Shown: positions 47,420-58,730, counted from the stretch's first letter. The stretch: DNA of 64,000 nt from Terana coerulea (GCA_024811115.1 JAKOGH010000733.1:356642-420641); one strand, 5' to 3'. Numbers and translations: made by a program. Notes: generated from the letters alone by a model not told the origin.

Positions 47420-49880
47420 ATGCTCTCTTTGCTCGCTCTCGGCTTAGGAGCCTCGACAGTCCTTGCACAGGGCTCGAAAGGCGGTGAAGGCCACGTTGGT
47501 GGTAGCTTTGAAGACGGAGGAAACACCCAAGTCAGCGCCATGATGGTATGTCGCGCGTCTGGTCGCATCGTCATGTCCTTGAGGACAGTAAGGCTCACAA
47601 ATCCCTAGATGTTCCTCGGTAACGAGGACACAGTCTATATTCTCGACAAGTCTGAAGGCAACGCCGCTCAGATCAACGGTCATCCTGCTATGGGCTCTGT
47701 TTACGATATCGCGTCACGACAAGCCACCGTGGTCGAGGTCCACTCAAATCCTTTCTGCGCGTCCGGCATGCACATGCCCAATGGCTCCTACATTGCCTTC
47801 GGTGGTAACGGTGCCATCGGCCCCGGCGGAAACGTCGGCGACACCAACAATGGCGCTTTCGACACCTCCTACAACGATCTCGCCGGTCAGACCGGTGTGC
47901 GTGTTTTGAACCCCACCGGCTGCGAGGGCAGCGACGCCGCCACCACGGATTCGTGTAAATGGTACGACGACGCAAGCACCGTCCACCTAAAGGCCATGCG
48001 GTGGTACTCGACCGCCGAATCTCTCGGCGATGGATCCGTCGCTGTCATCGGCGGCTTCTCCAACGGTGGCTACATCAACCGCAACTACCCTAACGGGAAC
48101 GACCCCATTTACCAAGGGGGCGCCTCTCAACCGACTTACGAGTTCTGGCCCCCACGGATGCCACTCCCCCTCTCATGCAGTTCTTGGTCGATGCAGGCGG
48201 CTTGAACTCGTATCCCCACACTTTCCTCATGGCGTCCGGCAAGATGGTGCTCCAAGCGAACGTCTCCACCAGTATGTGTCGCACGGAATCATGTATCCTA
48301 TGATGCTAATCGCTTGCTTTAGTGCTTTGGGATCCTGCCACCGGTAATGAAACTCCGCTGCCCCCCATGCCCGATAACCTCGTCCGTGTCTACCCTGCCT
48401 CGGGTGCCGTCGCCATGTTGCCGCTAACTCCCGCCAACAACTACTCGCAAACCGTTCTTTTCTGCGGTGGCAGCGACATGCCTGACAACGCCTGGGGCAA
48501 CTACTCGTGGCCGTTCATCAACACTTGGGACTATCCCGGCGTCGAACAAGTGCCACCGCTTGGAGCCTGAGCCTCAGGACGGTTCTGCTCCTGCCTACGT
48601 TGAGGACGACGCCATGCTTGAGACCCGTACCATGGGCCAGTTCATTCTCCTGCCCGACGGTACGATGCTTGTCATCAACGGCGGTCTGAACGGCACAGCT
48701 GGCTACTCAACCCAGACCCTTGAGACGCTCTCCTACAGCGACATGCCCTACGGCATGTCCCTCGCATCCGGCCCCGTCGGCCAGCCTGCCATCTACAACC
48801 CCAAGAAGCCCGCTGGTCAGCGGTGGTCGCACGACGGTCTCGCCACGTCTGACATCGCTCGTCTCTACCACTCCTCCGCGATTCTCTCCTCCCCAGTGGC
48901 GCCGTCCTGGTTGCCGGCTCCAACCCCAACGTCGATGTCAACCTGACCACCGTCTTCCCCACCCAGTACAAGGCGGAGGTCTTCTACCCCCGTACTTCAG
49001 CGCGCCCCAGCGCCCCGTGCCCTCTGGCGTGCCCAAGACCATCTCGTACGGTGGCGACGCGTTCGATATCACTGTCCCCGCCTCGTCATACTCGGGCTCT
49101 GCTAACGACGCCGCGGACAACACCACCGTCGTCCTCATGCGTCCTGGCTTCACGACCCACGCGATGAACATGGGCCAGCGTGCGATGCAGCTCAACAACA
49201 CCTACACAGTCAACAAGGACGGCTCGTTCACCCTGCACGTCGCGCAGGCGCCCCCGAACGCCAACCTGTTACAGCCCGGCCCTGCGCTGCTGTTCGTCGT
49301 CGTCGACGGCATCCCGAGCAACGGCACCTACGTCACTGTCGGTAGCGGCAACATCGGCACGCAGCCCACCGCCGCCGCCGCGTCGCTGCCCGCCAGTGTC
49401 CGCCTCGACAGCGTGACTGGCACGGGCTCGGGCGCGTCTTCCAACAGCAGCAGCAGCGGCAGCGGGTCGAGCAGCAACCAGAACAACGGTGCGAGCTCGC
49501 ACACGGGCGCGATTGTGGGAGGCATCATCGCGGCAATCGCGTTGGTCGGCATACTCGGTGCGGTTTTCGGTATTTGTATCACGAGGCGGAGACGCGCCGC
49601 CGCACAGCTGACCGCGGGGGCGGCGTACCCGATGGGTGCGTCGTCTGGTGCGGGAGGCGTCGGCGGGGCCATGGCCCGTGGTGGAGCACGCCATTCTGAC
49701 TCGAGCGCTTTCGTCCCTCTCCAACAGGATAATCACAGCGCGGCCTGGAACGCCAGCTCCGTCTCGCTCAACACACCCTACTCGCCGTACCGGGACGACG
49801 CGCGGAACACGTCAGCGGAATTCGATCCGTACCACCAGAACGCACCACCGATGGCTCCGGCGGGCGCCGGACGATACTGA
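47420..49880 (+). CDS. copper radical oxidase (glyoxal/galactose oxidase family) with C-terminal membrane anchor
   Basis: Secreted copper enzyme that oxidises aldehydes or alcohols to make H2O2, feeding peroxidases in wood decay. Exons 47420-47545, 47609-48271, 48323-49880. Signal peptide MLSLLALGLGASTVLA; SNPFCASG with the Cys that crosslinks to the radical Tyr; RWYSTAESLGDGSVAVIGG; ETRTMGQFILLPDGTMLVIN; copper ligands Tyr-His in RLYHSSAIL and His in GFTTHAMNMGQR; a Ser-rich linker; a helix (GAIVGGIIAAIALVGILGAV) and RRRR, so it may be anchored with a cytosolic tail. Four one-base shifts: C5 48149-48153 (short), 48535-48540 (one extra), C4 48891-48894 (short), C5 48987-48991 (short). With these counted the total is 2349 nt, 782 aa. 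Sequence errors are likelier than decay, but four in one gene deserves a check. Confidence 0.92.
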
Positions 49881-50394
49881 GGCGATGTGTTTTTGTGTAC
49901 ACGGATGGACTTGTCTCTACTTCTCCCTCTTCATTTCATCATTGTCGCTTATCATCATCATCGACTCATTCAATCACATTTGCTTTCTTATCCCATTTCC
50001 TTCCCGTCTCGTCATCGGCGGTTGGGCTGGCGGGCGTCGTGTACCCTACAAGGCTGCTTACTATCGGACAGTACATTACAACGAAGCAATCTCGCACAGA
50101 ATCTCACTCTTTGCATCCACCTCATTGCATTGTTCGTTGTGTCCGCTAGACACCGGTCTCGCCGCTTTGTGATGACTTGACGACGGTCCCTTGCATGGAT
50201 TCTTGCACGACTCCTTTTGCACTGGCTATGCTTTCCTGTTGCAGTGTGCGGACCGTTCCGTTTTCTCCACTTAGTACTGTTCCTGTTCATGCTTTACGAA
50301 CCCCTTACGACAGTCTATTCTTTCTTCTCTTAGTACGATAGTCTGTTCTTTACTTCTTGCATTGCCACGAATCAAATCTACACCAGTGTAGCTA
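49881..50394. other. convergent 3' ends of the oxidase and GH71 genes
   Basis: Pyrimidine-rich 3' flank of the oxidase gene on the left and 3' flank of GH71 on the right. No gene. Confidence 0.55.
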
Positions 50395-52521
50395 TCAAGG
50401 AGAGACTGCCACAAATGCGTTGAAGTTGTATGAGGGGGGCTTCGTCTGGAAGGTAAACCCCGCTGGTGCGAACGTCGACGCGTTGGTGCCCCTCGCGATC
50501 GAGCTCGTGACATTGCAGTCGTTCATCAATGGCAGCTTGAGTTTCGTAAGACCTGCCGGCGCCGCCGAGACCATTGTCGAGCTCCCGCACGTCAGCGTGA
50601 CGTTCGCCGGTGCGGTGAGCAGGACGACGGCCCACAAGTAGTCCTCAGTCTATGCGAAAGAGAAAAAAAATCAAGATCGGAATTAGCATTCGCGAGATAA
50701 ATATGCATGCGCATGCGCATGCGAGGGCACGGAGGACATACCCATTGCCAATTCGTCGGTTTGCCCACCGGGTCTGCGGAGCTGGCCGCAGCAGGGTACA
50801 GGCGGGCCCACAGAAAGGTACGGTCCCTGGCTATCGAGGGGTACACCCCCGTTTTGAAGGCGGTGATGTAATAGCTCATCAAGTCGAGCCACCCTAGAAA
50901 GATATTTTTATCAGCTCGCTGTCAAGTAGACTGTTGATGCAGATCAAGGGCAAATGTAGTATTGGCGCAACGCCAAACGCAGTGGTGCTTGTTGCAATGT
51001 GTCGCTCACGAAAGAGCTCCCGAGGCGTACCTTGGTGGTCAAAGCCGTTCACCCACGCCTGGGACATGGGCTGCTGGCCCTCGATCGGCCCGATGTAGTG
51101 GCTCTCGCCGTAGTCGTTCCAGGTGTTGACCTCCACGAACGGGACGGCGCTCCTATTCTGAATCAGCGACTCCCAGCGCTGGGAGAAGAGCCAGTCGTCT
51201 CCACGGTAGATAAAGTTCTTGTTGTAGGTGTCAGCGCCGTAGTGCTAGTGAAGCAGAAATACGATAAGTTGGAGTGAGCGGGCAGATCATAGCGAAGGTG
51301 GACGTACGGTGAAGAACCAAGGAGAGACCGCTGCCATGTATGACTTATTTCCGAGGTTCGAGATGTACGATTGGTCCGGGCCAAACGTGATGTTGTAGTC
51401 ACCCATGGGCCAGCCAGAGTTCCACTATACGATGTACGTCGTCAGCCGCATGTCAGAAAACAGTTTTCGCTACGTACGCCAAAGGCTCCGTCCAAGACAG
51501 AATAGCTTGGGAATGTCGCGGGGTCGATGAAGAACGACGGCACGAAATACGCCGGCGTCGTGAGCCCCGTCTTCACCGTGCTCGTCCACCCCTGGTCCAC
51601 TGAGCTTGCGCCGAACGTGCACGACTCCCCAGCAAACGTCGATACGAAGACTTTGCCGTTGTACAGGAGTTGGTTCGGATGCGATGCGTACTCCGTGATG
51701 TAGGTCCTTACGAGCTGGGCATCGCCAGTGGCTGCGCATGGGAGAGAAGTCATGTCCAAGGAGAGGAAGAGCTTGAAGGACGTCGAGAGAGCCTTCGCGG
51801 CGGCATAGGCGTTGGAAATCTGGCCAGGCTCCCAGCTGTCACTGCCGACGTTGAGGGCAAACGCATCAATTCCCTTCGATGAGGCCAGCTGGATGTCTGT
51901 TGACAACATTGGGTCAGTATGGAACATTTTCGCAGAAATGGGTGGCTGACCGCTCGCCCAGGACGCTTGAGTGTAGTTGTACGTGTTTCCAACGATGTGG
52001 TGCGCAAAGACCAGCTTTGCGGGCTTACTAGGCTGGGGAGCAGAGGTGCTGGTGCCAAGGATCGGCGTCGTAGAGCTCGAACTTGTAATGCCTGTTGAGG
52101 CTTTCGTGGTGGAGCTGCTGGTTCGCGCACTCGAGCTCGTGATACCTGTCGAGGTCTTCATGGCAGAGGTGCTCGTTCGCACACTCGAGCTCGTGGTACT
52201 TGTCGAGGTCTTCATAGTAGAGCTGCTGGTTCGCGCACTCGAAGTAGAGGCAATCTCCGAGACGGTAGTAGTACTGCGGTTCGGAGGCCAGACCGCCGTA
52301 GTTGACGTGGATGTGGTCCGCGCCGCCGAGGTAGTCGACGTGCGACTTGACGTTGTACTTGTCCTCGAGAAAGGATTCACCGTGAGCGGCTGCATATATC
52401 CTCCTTGCGCGTCCAGAAGCACCAGTGCTTGCGCATCGAAATTGCCTTCTCGCTGGATCATAGCCGCCTGGGCTGCAAGCACGCTCGAGAGGAGAACACA
52501 GAAAGCAACGTCAAGCTGCAT
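50395..52521 (-). CDS. secreted alpha-1,3-glucanase, GH71 (mutanase)
   Basis: Hydrolyses alpha-1,3-glucan, acting on its own wall during remodelling or on other fungi. Exons 52521-51951, 51896-51478, 51424-51308, 51244-51031, 50893-50742, 50649-50395; 1728 nt, 575 aa. Signal peptide MQLDVAFCVLLSSVLAAQA; then a Ser/Thr-rich linker with three 18-residue repeats; GH71 domain from KLVFAHHIVGNTYNYTQ with SKGIDAFALNVG, YFVPSFFIDP, WNSGWPMGDYN, SPWFFTHYGADTYNKNF, VEVNTWNDYGESHYIGPIEG, WLDLMSYYITAFKTG; a C-terminal beta-rich part (LLTAPANVTLTCGSSTMV..FVAVSP). The 54-bp intron 51950-51897 keeps the frame if unspliced. The linker-first order differs from enzymes with a C-terminal carbohydrate-binding module. 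Confidence 0.95.
52076..52237 (-). repeat. three 54-bp tandem repeats in the GH71 linker
   Basis: Three copies of an 18-residue Ser/Thr unit (ARTSSSTMKTSTSTTSSS, VRTSTSAMKTSTGITSSS, ARTSSSTTKASTGITSSS). Likely heavily O-mannosylated spacer; the copy number may vary between strains. Confidence 0.85.
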
Positions 52522-53647
52522 GGCTCAGGTCAACTGAAGCTAGAAGATGGGGAAGTTGTTGGTCAAGAGAGGGAGTTTGGAGTTAGAAGCTCAGCCCCGA
52601 GGTGGATATGACATGCCAGCGAGACTGGCACGTATAGGGTCAGCCGAGTTGCTGACACTGCTGACCGCTGGAGTCGTCAACCGCTGCAGCTGGTACGGGA
52701 TGATCCCATATTCACACTGGCAGCTTCCGCAGTGTAAACATTACCAAGCCTCTGGGTTTAAAGCCTGGTTAGTGCTGTCTCGGGATGGAGAAAACCAAAA
52801 GACATACCTGACAAGCTCACGACTCGCCCCCAACCGAATATTAGACCACCACCTCAAGGCTGCAGAAGTCTGGTTTGTTTCTCCGTTGAATTGTGGCATT
52901 ACGAGCATGTCAAGAGTTCAAATCAAGTGCGAGTAGATGTGTATATAGTTCTAGTGACTCGATTTGCTGAGCGACGGTTAAGTTACAAGCTGAGGCACTG
53001 GCGCTTTCGGTATGCGGGATTACGGCTGTTGATGGCGCATCAATAACACCGACGATCGTCTTCTGCCACTGAGCGCTAATTGCAGACACGTATTCCGACT
53101 TCCTTCTTTCCAGCTATTACTGTCTTCTTGACTGTCTTTCGTGCGGTCCCGCAAAGCACGTAGCGCACTGAGTTTCACGGCCAGTGGGATTACCCACCAT
53201 CAATATTTGCTGTTGTGACTCGGCGTGCTGCTGGGTCGGTTTGGACTCAGTAAGATCGCAATATCCACTAACTCGGAGTTACTAGTAAGTGTCAAGGACC
53301 AGTACACAAAGTTATGAACGCGATTTCTTGTTTAACGCGATAGCCTTCTAGACGAAATGGCTGACCTTCAGCCCTACCGCCTGCGAAGTCGTCGGAACGC
53401 CTTCTCGTCTGGTTCCCGGCGAGGCTGACTCAAGCGGACACTCCCGTCAGCCGTCAGCCGCTACAAATACTATGTAGAGTATGACGACTGGCCAGAAAGG
53501 ATCGCAATTTGTGCTGGCACACTTCCCTACCCTCAGTAAGTTTTGGCCGTTCGTCGCATTGCTTCGGGTTGAGCTCACTCACAGCCTAACAGCATCGCCA
53601 CTTTCTACGAAGACCTTATTATCTTCCGTGTCATACGCAGTGACAAC
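52522..53647. other. no gene seen
   Basis: Upstream region of GH71 on the left and of the small Ser-rich gene on the right. No supported feature. Confidence 0.5.
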
Positions 53648-54181
53648 ATGCCCTATGGTAGACGGCGGTCGTCTGTCTGGAGCGTAGGCTCCAGCTCCTC
53701 CGGCTCATCTGGATCCTCGTCCTCGTCCGCACCATCCTCACTCGTCCAGCCCTCTCCTCTCTCCGACCCTGCCTTCTCCTGCCCCGACATCGTGGAGGAT
53801 GACGAGAACGAGCCTGAGTCGCGGCCCGTCATCGAAATTGGCGACGAGCAAATCGAGGAGTCGCCTTTCGACCCGAGCATCCCGGACGAGATCTATTGGC
53901 AGATGATGCAGCAGGCTGCGTCGTCCGTGCCGACGGCGTCCAAGGGCTCTGCCTTCCACGAACGTCTCTCGCGCCTGATATCCGGGAACAAGGGCAGCAT
54001 GGGGCACGGTGCGACGGCCAACGCAGGAAGCTCGTGGCGGTCGAAGCTGAAGCTTCGAAGAGACGACGTCCAGGAAGAATCGAGCGAGTCGAACGGCGGT
54101 GCTCGCAAGACAGAGCGGCGGGTGCGGATTCAGGAACCCGGAGTCGTTATTTCCTGCAGCAGGGGACCTAGGGGAGCCTGA
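53648..54181 (+). CDS. Ser-rich hypothetical protein, 177 aa, single exon
   Basis: ATG at 53648 in ACAACATGCC context. N-terminus MPYGRRRSSVWSVG, then a Ser/Gly run (SSSSGSSGSSSSS), an acidic region (DIVEDDENEPESRPVIEIGD), a possibly folded helix IPDEIYWQMMQQAASS, and a basic C-terminal part (SKLKLRRDD). No signal peptide or membrane segment. Codon use and the single intact frame suggest a real gene; family unknown. It could be longer at the 3' side by splicing. Confidence 0.55.
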   Translation: MPYGRRRSSVWSVGSSSSGSSGSSSSSAPSSLVQPSPLSDPAFSCPDIVEDDENEPESRPVIEIGDEQIEESPFDPSIPDEIYWQMMQQAASSVPTASKGSAFHERLSRLISGNKGSMGHGATANAGSSWRSKLKLRRDDVQEESSESNGGARKTERRVRIQEPGVVISCSRGPRGA

Positions 54182-54568
54182 CGCTGATTCCGCTGGACCA
54201 GGCACAAGCCAGAAACGACATCGTGCGCTTCCCAGAAGGGTTCGAGATAGCCGAGGCAAAGAGTGGGAATAGGGCGTGATGTCCTACGAGACACTGTCAT
54301 CATCCTGCACAACAGCCTCCCTTGTAAGGACTGAAGGCTTGTCAGACTTACCTTACTATCCATGAAAAATGTTCACTCATTCCTCATATGAGTGCGATGG
54401 CCTCGATATACGTGACAAAAAGGCACGTAGAGATGAAAAATCCGTACTTGTGCTTGACATCACACGCTCGGCCTGGGTAATAGTGAGGAGGATTACAAGG
54501 TTCGTTTGCGTCTAAAAATTAACTCTAAGATTACACGTTGTGATTGTCCAGTACGATGCATAGCGAAT
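54182..54568. other. intergenic
   Basis: 3' flanks of two convergent genes. Nothing else seen. Confidence 0.5.
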
Positions 54569-54976
54569 TTAATTTACACCGGGAAGTCCGAAGCCTGACG
54601 TAGGCGAGAGTCAGGTATATGCATATCGAGACAGTGGATGGGCTACATACCCTCCTTCGAGCGGAGCTCCTTGTTGATGAAGTCACCAGCTTTGTCCGCG
54701 TTCGCGTTGCTCTACACATGTCCATTAGAGCCAGGCGAGAGATGATTGCTGTAGAGCACTCACGACGTTGACTCCGAACTTGTTTCCGGCCATTTCTATG
54801 CCCTTGTCGAGCCAGTCCTGCTTCTCGCCGGACTGCTGGGTGGTCTGCTGGGTGGTCTGCTCGGTGCTCTGCTGCTGGTTGCCCTCGTAGCCGCCAGCGA
54901 CGCCGGAGCCGTGTACGCCATCTCCTCCTCCTATAGCCGTCTGGGTATTGGAGAGTTGTTCAGTGGCTTCGGACAT
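54569..54976 (-). CDS. small DWLDKG-module protein (tandem copy 1)
   Basis: Exons 54976-54764 (213 bp), 54711-54651 (61 bp), 54594-54569 (26 bp); 300 nt, 99 aa. MSEATEQLSNTQTAIGG, then a Gln/Thr-rich stretch with repeated TEQTTQQTTQQ, then the module: KQDWLDKGIEMAGNKFGVNV | SNANADKAGDFINKELRSKE | GFGLPGVN. Hydrophilic, no signal peptide. Same 61/26-bp exons and phases as copy 2 and as the gene at 27453. Its promoter shares exact 14-mers with copy 2. Function unknown. Confidence 0.88.
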
Positions 54977-55689
54977 GATGGATTCGTGAGGTCGTCGGGG
55001 TGGTTGTGAGGAATGTCGTGCGCCCTTGAGGTCTTATATACCTCGCTGGTGATTGCATCATAGACATAGCTCATGGTCATGGCAGGAACGGATGACGTAG
55101 CTCAGGGTGCGGAAGATCGGACGCCACAACGCTTCCCACGCCACATTTCTGATTCGGGCGCCGGCCGTATATCGCTTTCCCCACGCCAAGGGCGTATATT
55201 CCACATGCCAAAGCTGCGGATGACAAGAAACCCATTGGGAAAAGAGATAGAGACGTATGGTTATCAAAGCTGGTACCGGAAGATCCGTAGCGTGCCGGAC
55301 GGCTGCGGGCGCGGGGGTTAAGGTCTTGGTCGCTGTGCTGGCAGTGTACCATAAAAACTTGATAAAAACGGTGGCGCAGTATGCCAGCAAGCATTGCATA
55401 ACGGACGTCTACGGTGACTATACTTGCCTATATACCGCTTGCAATAATATTGTACACCGCGTTGTTAACCGGATCAACACCGACCCACTCGACGGCGTTC
55501 CCAAGCGTCATACAGACTCTTACAGTTAACCAACACACGTATCTTAGGTCCAAAGAAATATCGTAGCGAAATCACACGTCTGACGACCGTTTTGGAAGCA
55601 CAGATGAAGTTGATGACACGAAGTTACTTTCCGGTTTGGGCGTTCTAATGATACATTATATATTTGTACAGTACAAATCCGTTATGCGT
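54977..55689. other. promoter of copy 1 and 3' flank of copy 2
   Basis: Apart from the promoter elements near 55033-55098 no feature is seen. Confidence 0.5.
55033..55098 (-). promoter_or_regulatory. TATA box and TGACGT-type site upstream of copy 1
   Basis: CTTATATACCTCGC at 55033-55046 gives TATATAAG on the coding strand about 60 bp before the ATG; GGAACGGATGACGT at 55085-55098 contains TGACGT, a bZIP/ATF core. Both 14-mers recur exactly upstream of copy 2, which supports function or recent duplication. Confidence 0.6.
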
Positions 55690-55994
55690 TTAGTGAACAC
55701 CGGGGAGGTTGAAGCCTGGAGGTAACAAATCAGAAGCGGGTAGGAATGACAAAGGATGTATCTACGTACCCTCCTTCTTGTCGAACTGCTTGTCAGCGAA
55801 GTCACCGATCTTGTCGGCGTTGGAGTCACTCTACAGGTGCGTGATGTTAAGCTAACCATCCTGGATGTATGTGTGAGGAGACTCACGATGTTAACACCAG
55901 CGTCCTTGCCAGCGGTCTCGATGCCCTTGTCGAGCCAATCCTGCTGCTCGCCGCCCTGCTGCTGGTTGCCCTGGTTGACTGCGTTGTCGGACAT
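55690..55994 (-). CDS. small DWLDKG-module protein (tandem copy 2)
   Basis: Exons 55994-55887 (108 bp), 55830-55770 (61 bp), 55715-55690 (26 bp); 195 nt, 64 aa. MSDNAVNQGNQQQGGEQ, then QDWLDKGIETAGKDAGVNI | SDSNADKIGDFADKQFDKKE | GFNLPGVH. The shortest family member in the window: only a brief Gln-rich leader precedes the module, so the module itself is probably the functional unit. Lies about 700 bp upstream of copy 1 on the same strand. Confidence 0.88.
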
Positions 55995-56518
55995 GATGAG
56001 GTCGTGTAGTTGAACGGTGGAAGTGGTGTTTATGAGGTAGGGGTTGGCTTGTTGGTGAGGAATGACTGGCGTGCTGCTCAGGGCTTATATACCTCGCCGG
56101 GGAATGCGGTGCGATTGCATCATCGCCCTCGTATTCGCTTGTGTTTGCGCTGAGAGCATGCCCACCATGTCATGGGAACGGATGACGTTGATCAAAAATA
56201 CTATCGGGGTGCGGAGTACCAACGCCACGAAGCTGGCCCCTCGCATTTGTCCACTTCGTCATCGTAGGTCATCGTCCGTAAGTCGCGATCGCTTCCGCAA
56301 CGCAGCCTGGGCCGCAGATAAGTGGATTCTTGAGCTGCAACGCTTTGCATACCTTCACAGGTTCGAGTACTACAGATCACGCGCCAGGTTTAGGGAGCAG
56401 CAGGTGTTACGATATACTCACAGTGGATGTTAATCAGTACAATACATTCTAGGGCTCTGATCTCAGGTCCCCGTGACTCGCCGTTGCTATGCTGAGTGCC
56501 ACGGTCGAATGCCCGACA
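55995..56518. other. promoter of copy 2 and 3' flank of BNA1
   Basis: Besides the elements at 56084-56188 nothing is seen. Confidence 0.5.
56084..56188 (-). promoter_or_regulatory. TATA box and TGACGT-type site upstream of copy 2
   Basis: CTTATATACCTCGC at 56084-56097 and GGAACGGATGACGT at 56175-56188, identical to the 14-mers before copy 1. The spacing between them is about 40 bp larger here. Confidence 0.6.
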
Positions 56519-57239
<721 letters not shown>

Positions 57240-57562
57240 TTATAGCTGGCCGGTGCTAATGCTTGTGTATATGGTGGCAGTGGTCGTATGACGCAAGTTA
57301 TAAACCGGGTGCTCTGAGTCTGACTCGCGGGCTAAATCCGAGGTCTGACTGAGATTAGATAAGATGCAATTCGTTCCGGCGTCCGGCTTCGCCGAGCCCG
57401 TCCTGTACGAGTATATAATACTGTGCGTAGTACCCAAACACTTGATGTATTCTACCCAGATTCTACAGTATGCTGTGATCTACTTCGCTGGTTACACAGA
57501 ACGTATCGACTTCAAGGCGATAAAGGCTCACCGTTTAACCGTATAAACCTCAACCTTCCCGC

Positions 57563-57770
57563 TTAATGTAGGTCCGCGAACTGCTCTTGCACAAAGTGAT
57601 CGAAGTCCTTGCCTACCTCCTCTGCATCCCCAACATCTCGCACCCACTCAAAGCAAAGTGTGCAAGTTGCCCTGGCCTTCATTACAAACTGCAATGAGCC
57701 CTGAACAGTCCCAGCACAGAGTGTGGAGCACATGAGTGTCAGTAGCCCGCTTCTAGGCTGCTTCAAGAGA
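57563..57770 (-). pseudogene. possible 3' gene fragment at the repeat border
   Basis: Minus-strand reading to a stop at 57563 gives a protein-like C-terminus (FEWVRDVGDAEEVGKDFDHF, VQEQFADLH). No start or upstream exon can be found before the repeats begin at about 57.88 kb, so it may be the surviving end of a gene truncated by the repeat, or an unresolved last exon. Family not recognised. Confidence 0.3.
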
Positions 57771-57879
57771 TAAAGTCGTATGATGACCCGTCGGAGGGTG
57801 GATGGTGCTACCAGCGACCAGCGATGCAGCCAGTGCGATGGCCAAGTTTATCAGCGGCGATGATATGGATTGCCACGGA

Positions 57880-58279
57880 GATATAGAAATCCAGAGACAC
57901 AGCAGGCAGGTGCATGCCACTATTGTCATAAATTTCCCTCAGTGCTAGTCCACAGCACTGGGCCTAGACGGTGCACGCGAGAACAATGCACGTGGGATGA
58001 ACAGCACAGGCGAGCATGGCGTAGGTGCGACGCACACCTACTTGGCCAAGCATGGCGCTGGATGTGCTGGCTAGCCTGCACAATGCTGGTGAGTGCAACA
58101 TGGTAAGTGCGATGCAGATAAACACAGTACAGATACTAAACCAATATACATACACCCTCGCAGGCATGCAGGGTGCAAGCAGGCGGGCACAGCATAGGTG
58201 AGTACAGCACCTGGTCTGCATGCTTGCCTGCACTGTGCAAGCTGGCACAGTGCAGACAAGTGCAGGACTTGAAGCATAG
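57880..58279. repeat. GCACAG-rich degenerate repeat
   Basis: Words such as GTGCAAG, GCACAGT, CTGCAC and AGCACAGG recur at irregular spacing, with short palindromes (AGTGCT..AGCACT at 57941-57959). The same kind of sequence stands at 63780-63880, in front of the direct repeat, so it belongs to a dispersed element. Confidence 0.6.
57927..57960 (+). repeat. 34-bp repeat motif, copy 1 (copy 2 at 59692-59725)
   Basis: AATTTCCCTCAGTGCTAGTC with flanks matches AATTTCCCTCAGCGCTAGTC at 59697-59716; five differences in 34 bp. Both contain a stem (AGTGCT / AGCACT; AGCGCT / AGTGCT). Same orientation. Confidence 0.75.
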
Positions 58280-58400
58280 TACAAGTAGTCTGCTCTGTTG
58301 GGTAGTTTGGTTTTGTATGTAGATAACTGACCATGCAATATGATATATTAGCTTAGATTAGCAAGGGGGATTTTCGGATGACTGGCCAAGCAATAGCTGT
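58280..58400 (+). repeat. direct repeat, left copy (right copy 63882-64000)
   Basis: Begins TACAAGTAGT in both; shared blocks TTGTATGTAGATAACT, GGGGATTTTC/GGGGATTTCT and CAGATGACT/CGGATGACT in the same order and orientation. Distance is about 5.6 kb and the right copy runs off the window. Suits long terminal repeats or two copies of a dispersed element. Confidence 0.75.
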
Positions 58401-58730
58401 ATTGTAGCTTAAGGGATACAAAAGCAACTAGATAGTGCATAGTTAGGAACAAAATAGGACAGTAAGGATAAAAATAGCAGAGAAGTAGCACTAATTGCCC
58501 TAATATATAGAATAATTAAGACAATTAGCAAAGAACCTCACTAAACTGCCTTATTGGCCTTATGTATCTATTTATCTAGTTGTGCTACTTTGATGCTTAT
58601 GTGCAATAAATTAGTGTTTATCAGTAGGCATTAGGTAGAAATAGTAGGGGTTTTTTTTCAGATGCAGCTACTGAGATTCTGCACCAGCAGAACACTCTCG
58701 TTATTCAGCTAGTCCGCCTATCCTCATTGA
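58401..58730. other. AT-rich sequence, no gene
   Basis: Composition differs sharply from the gene-bearing part; no frame longer than a few dozen codons. Probably decayed mobile-element DNA. Confidence 0.5.

Noticed and set aside
48149..48991. oxidase as a genuine pseudogene
   Set aside because: All catalytic residues and the full length are kept, and similar one-base shifts occur in essential genes of the same window; kept as a finding to verify instead.
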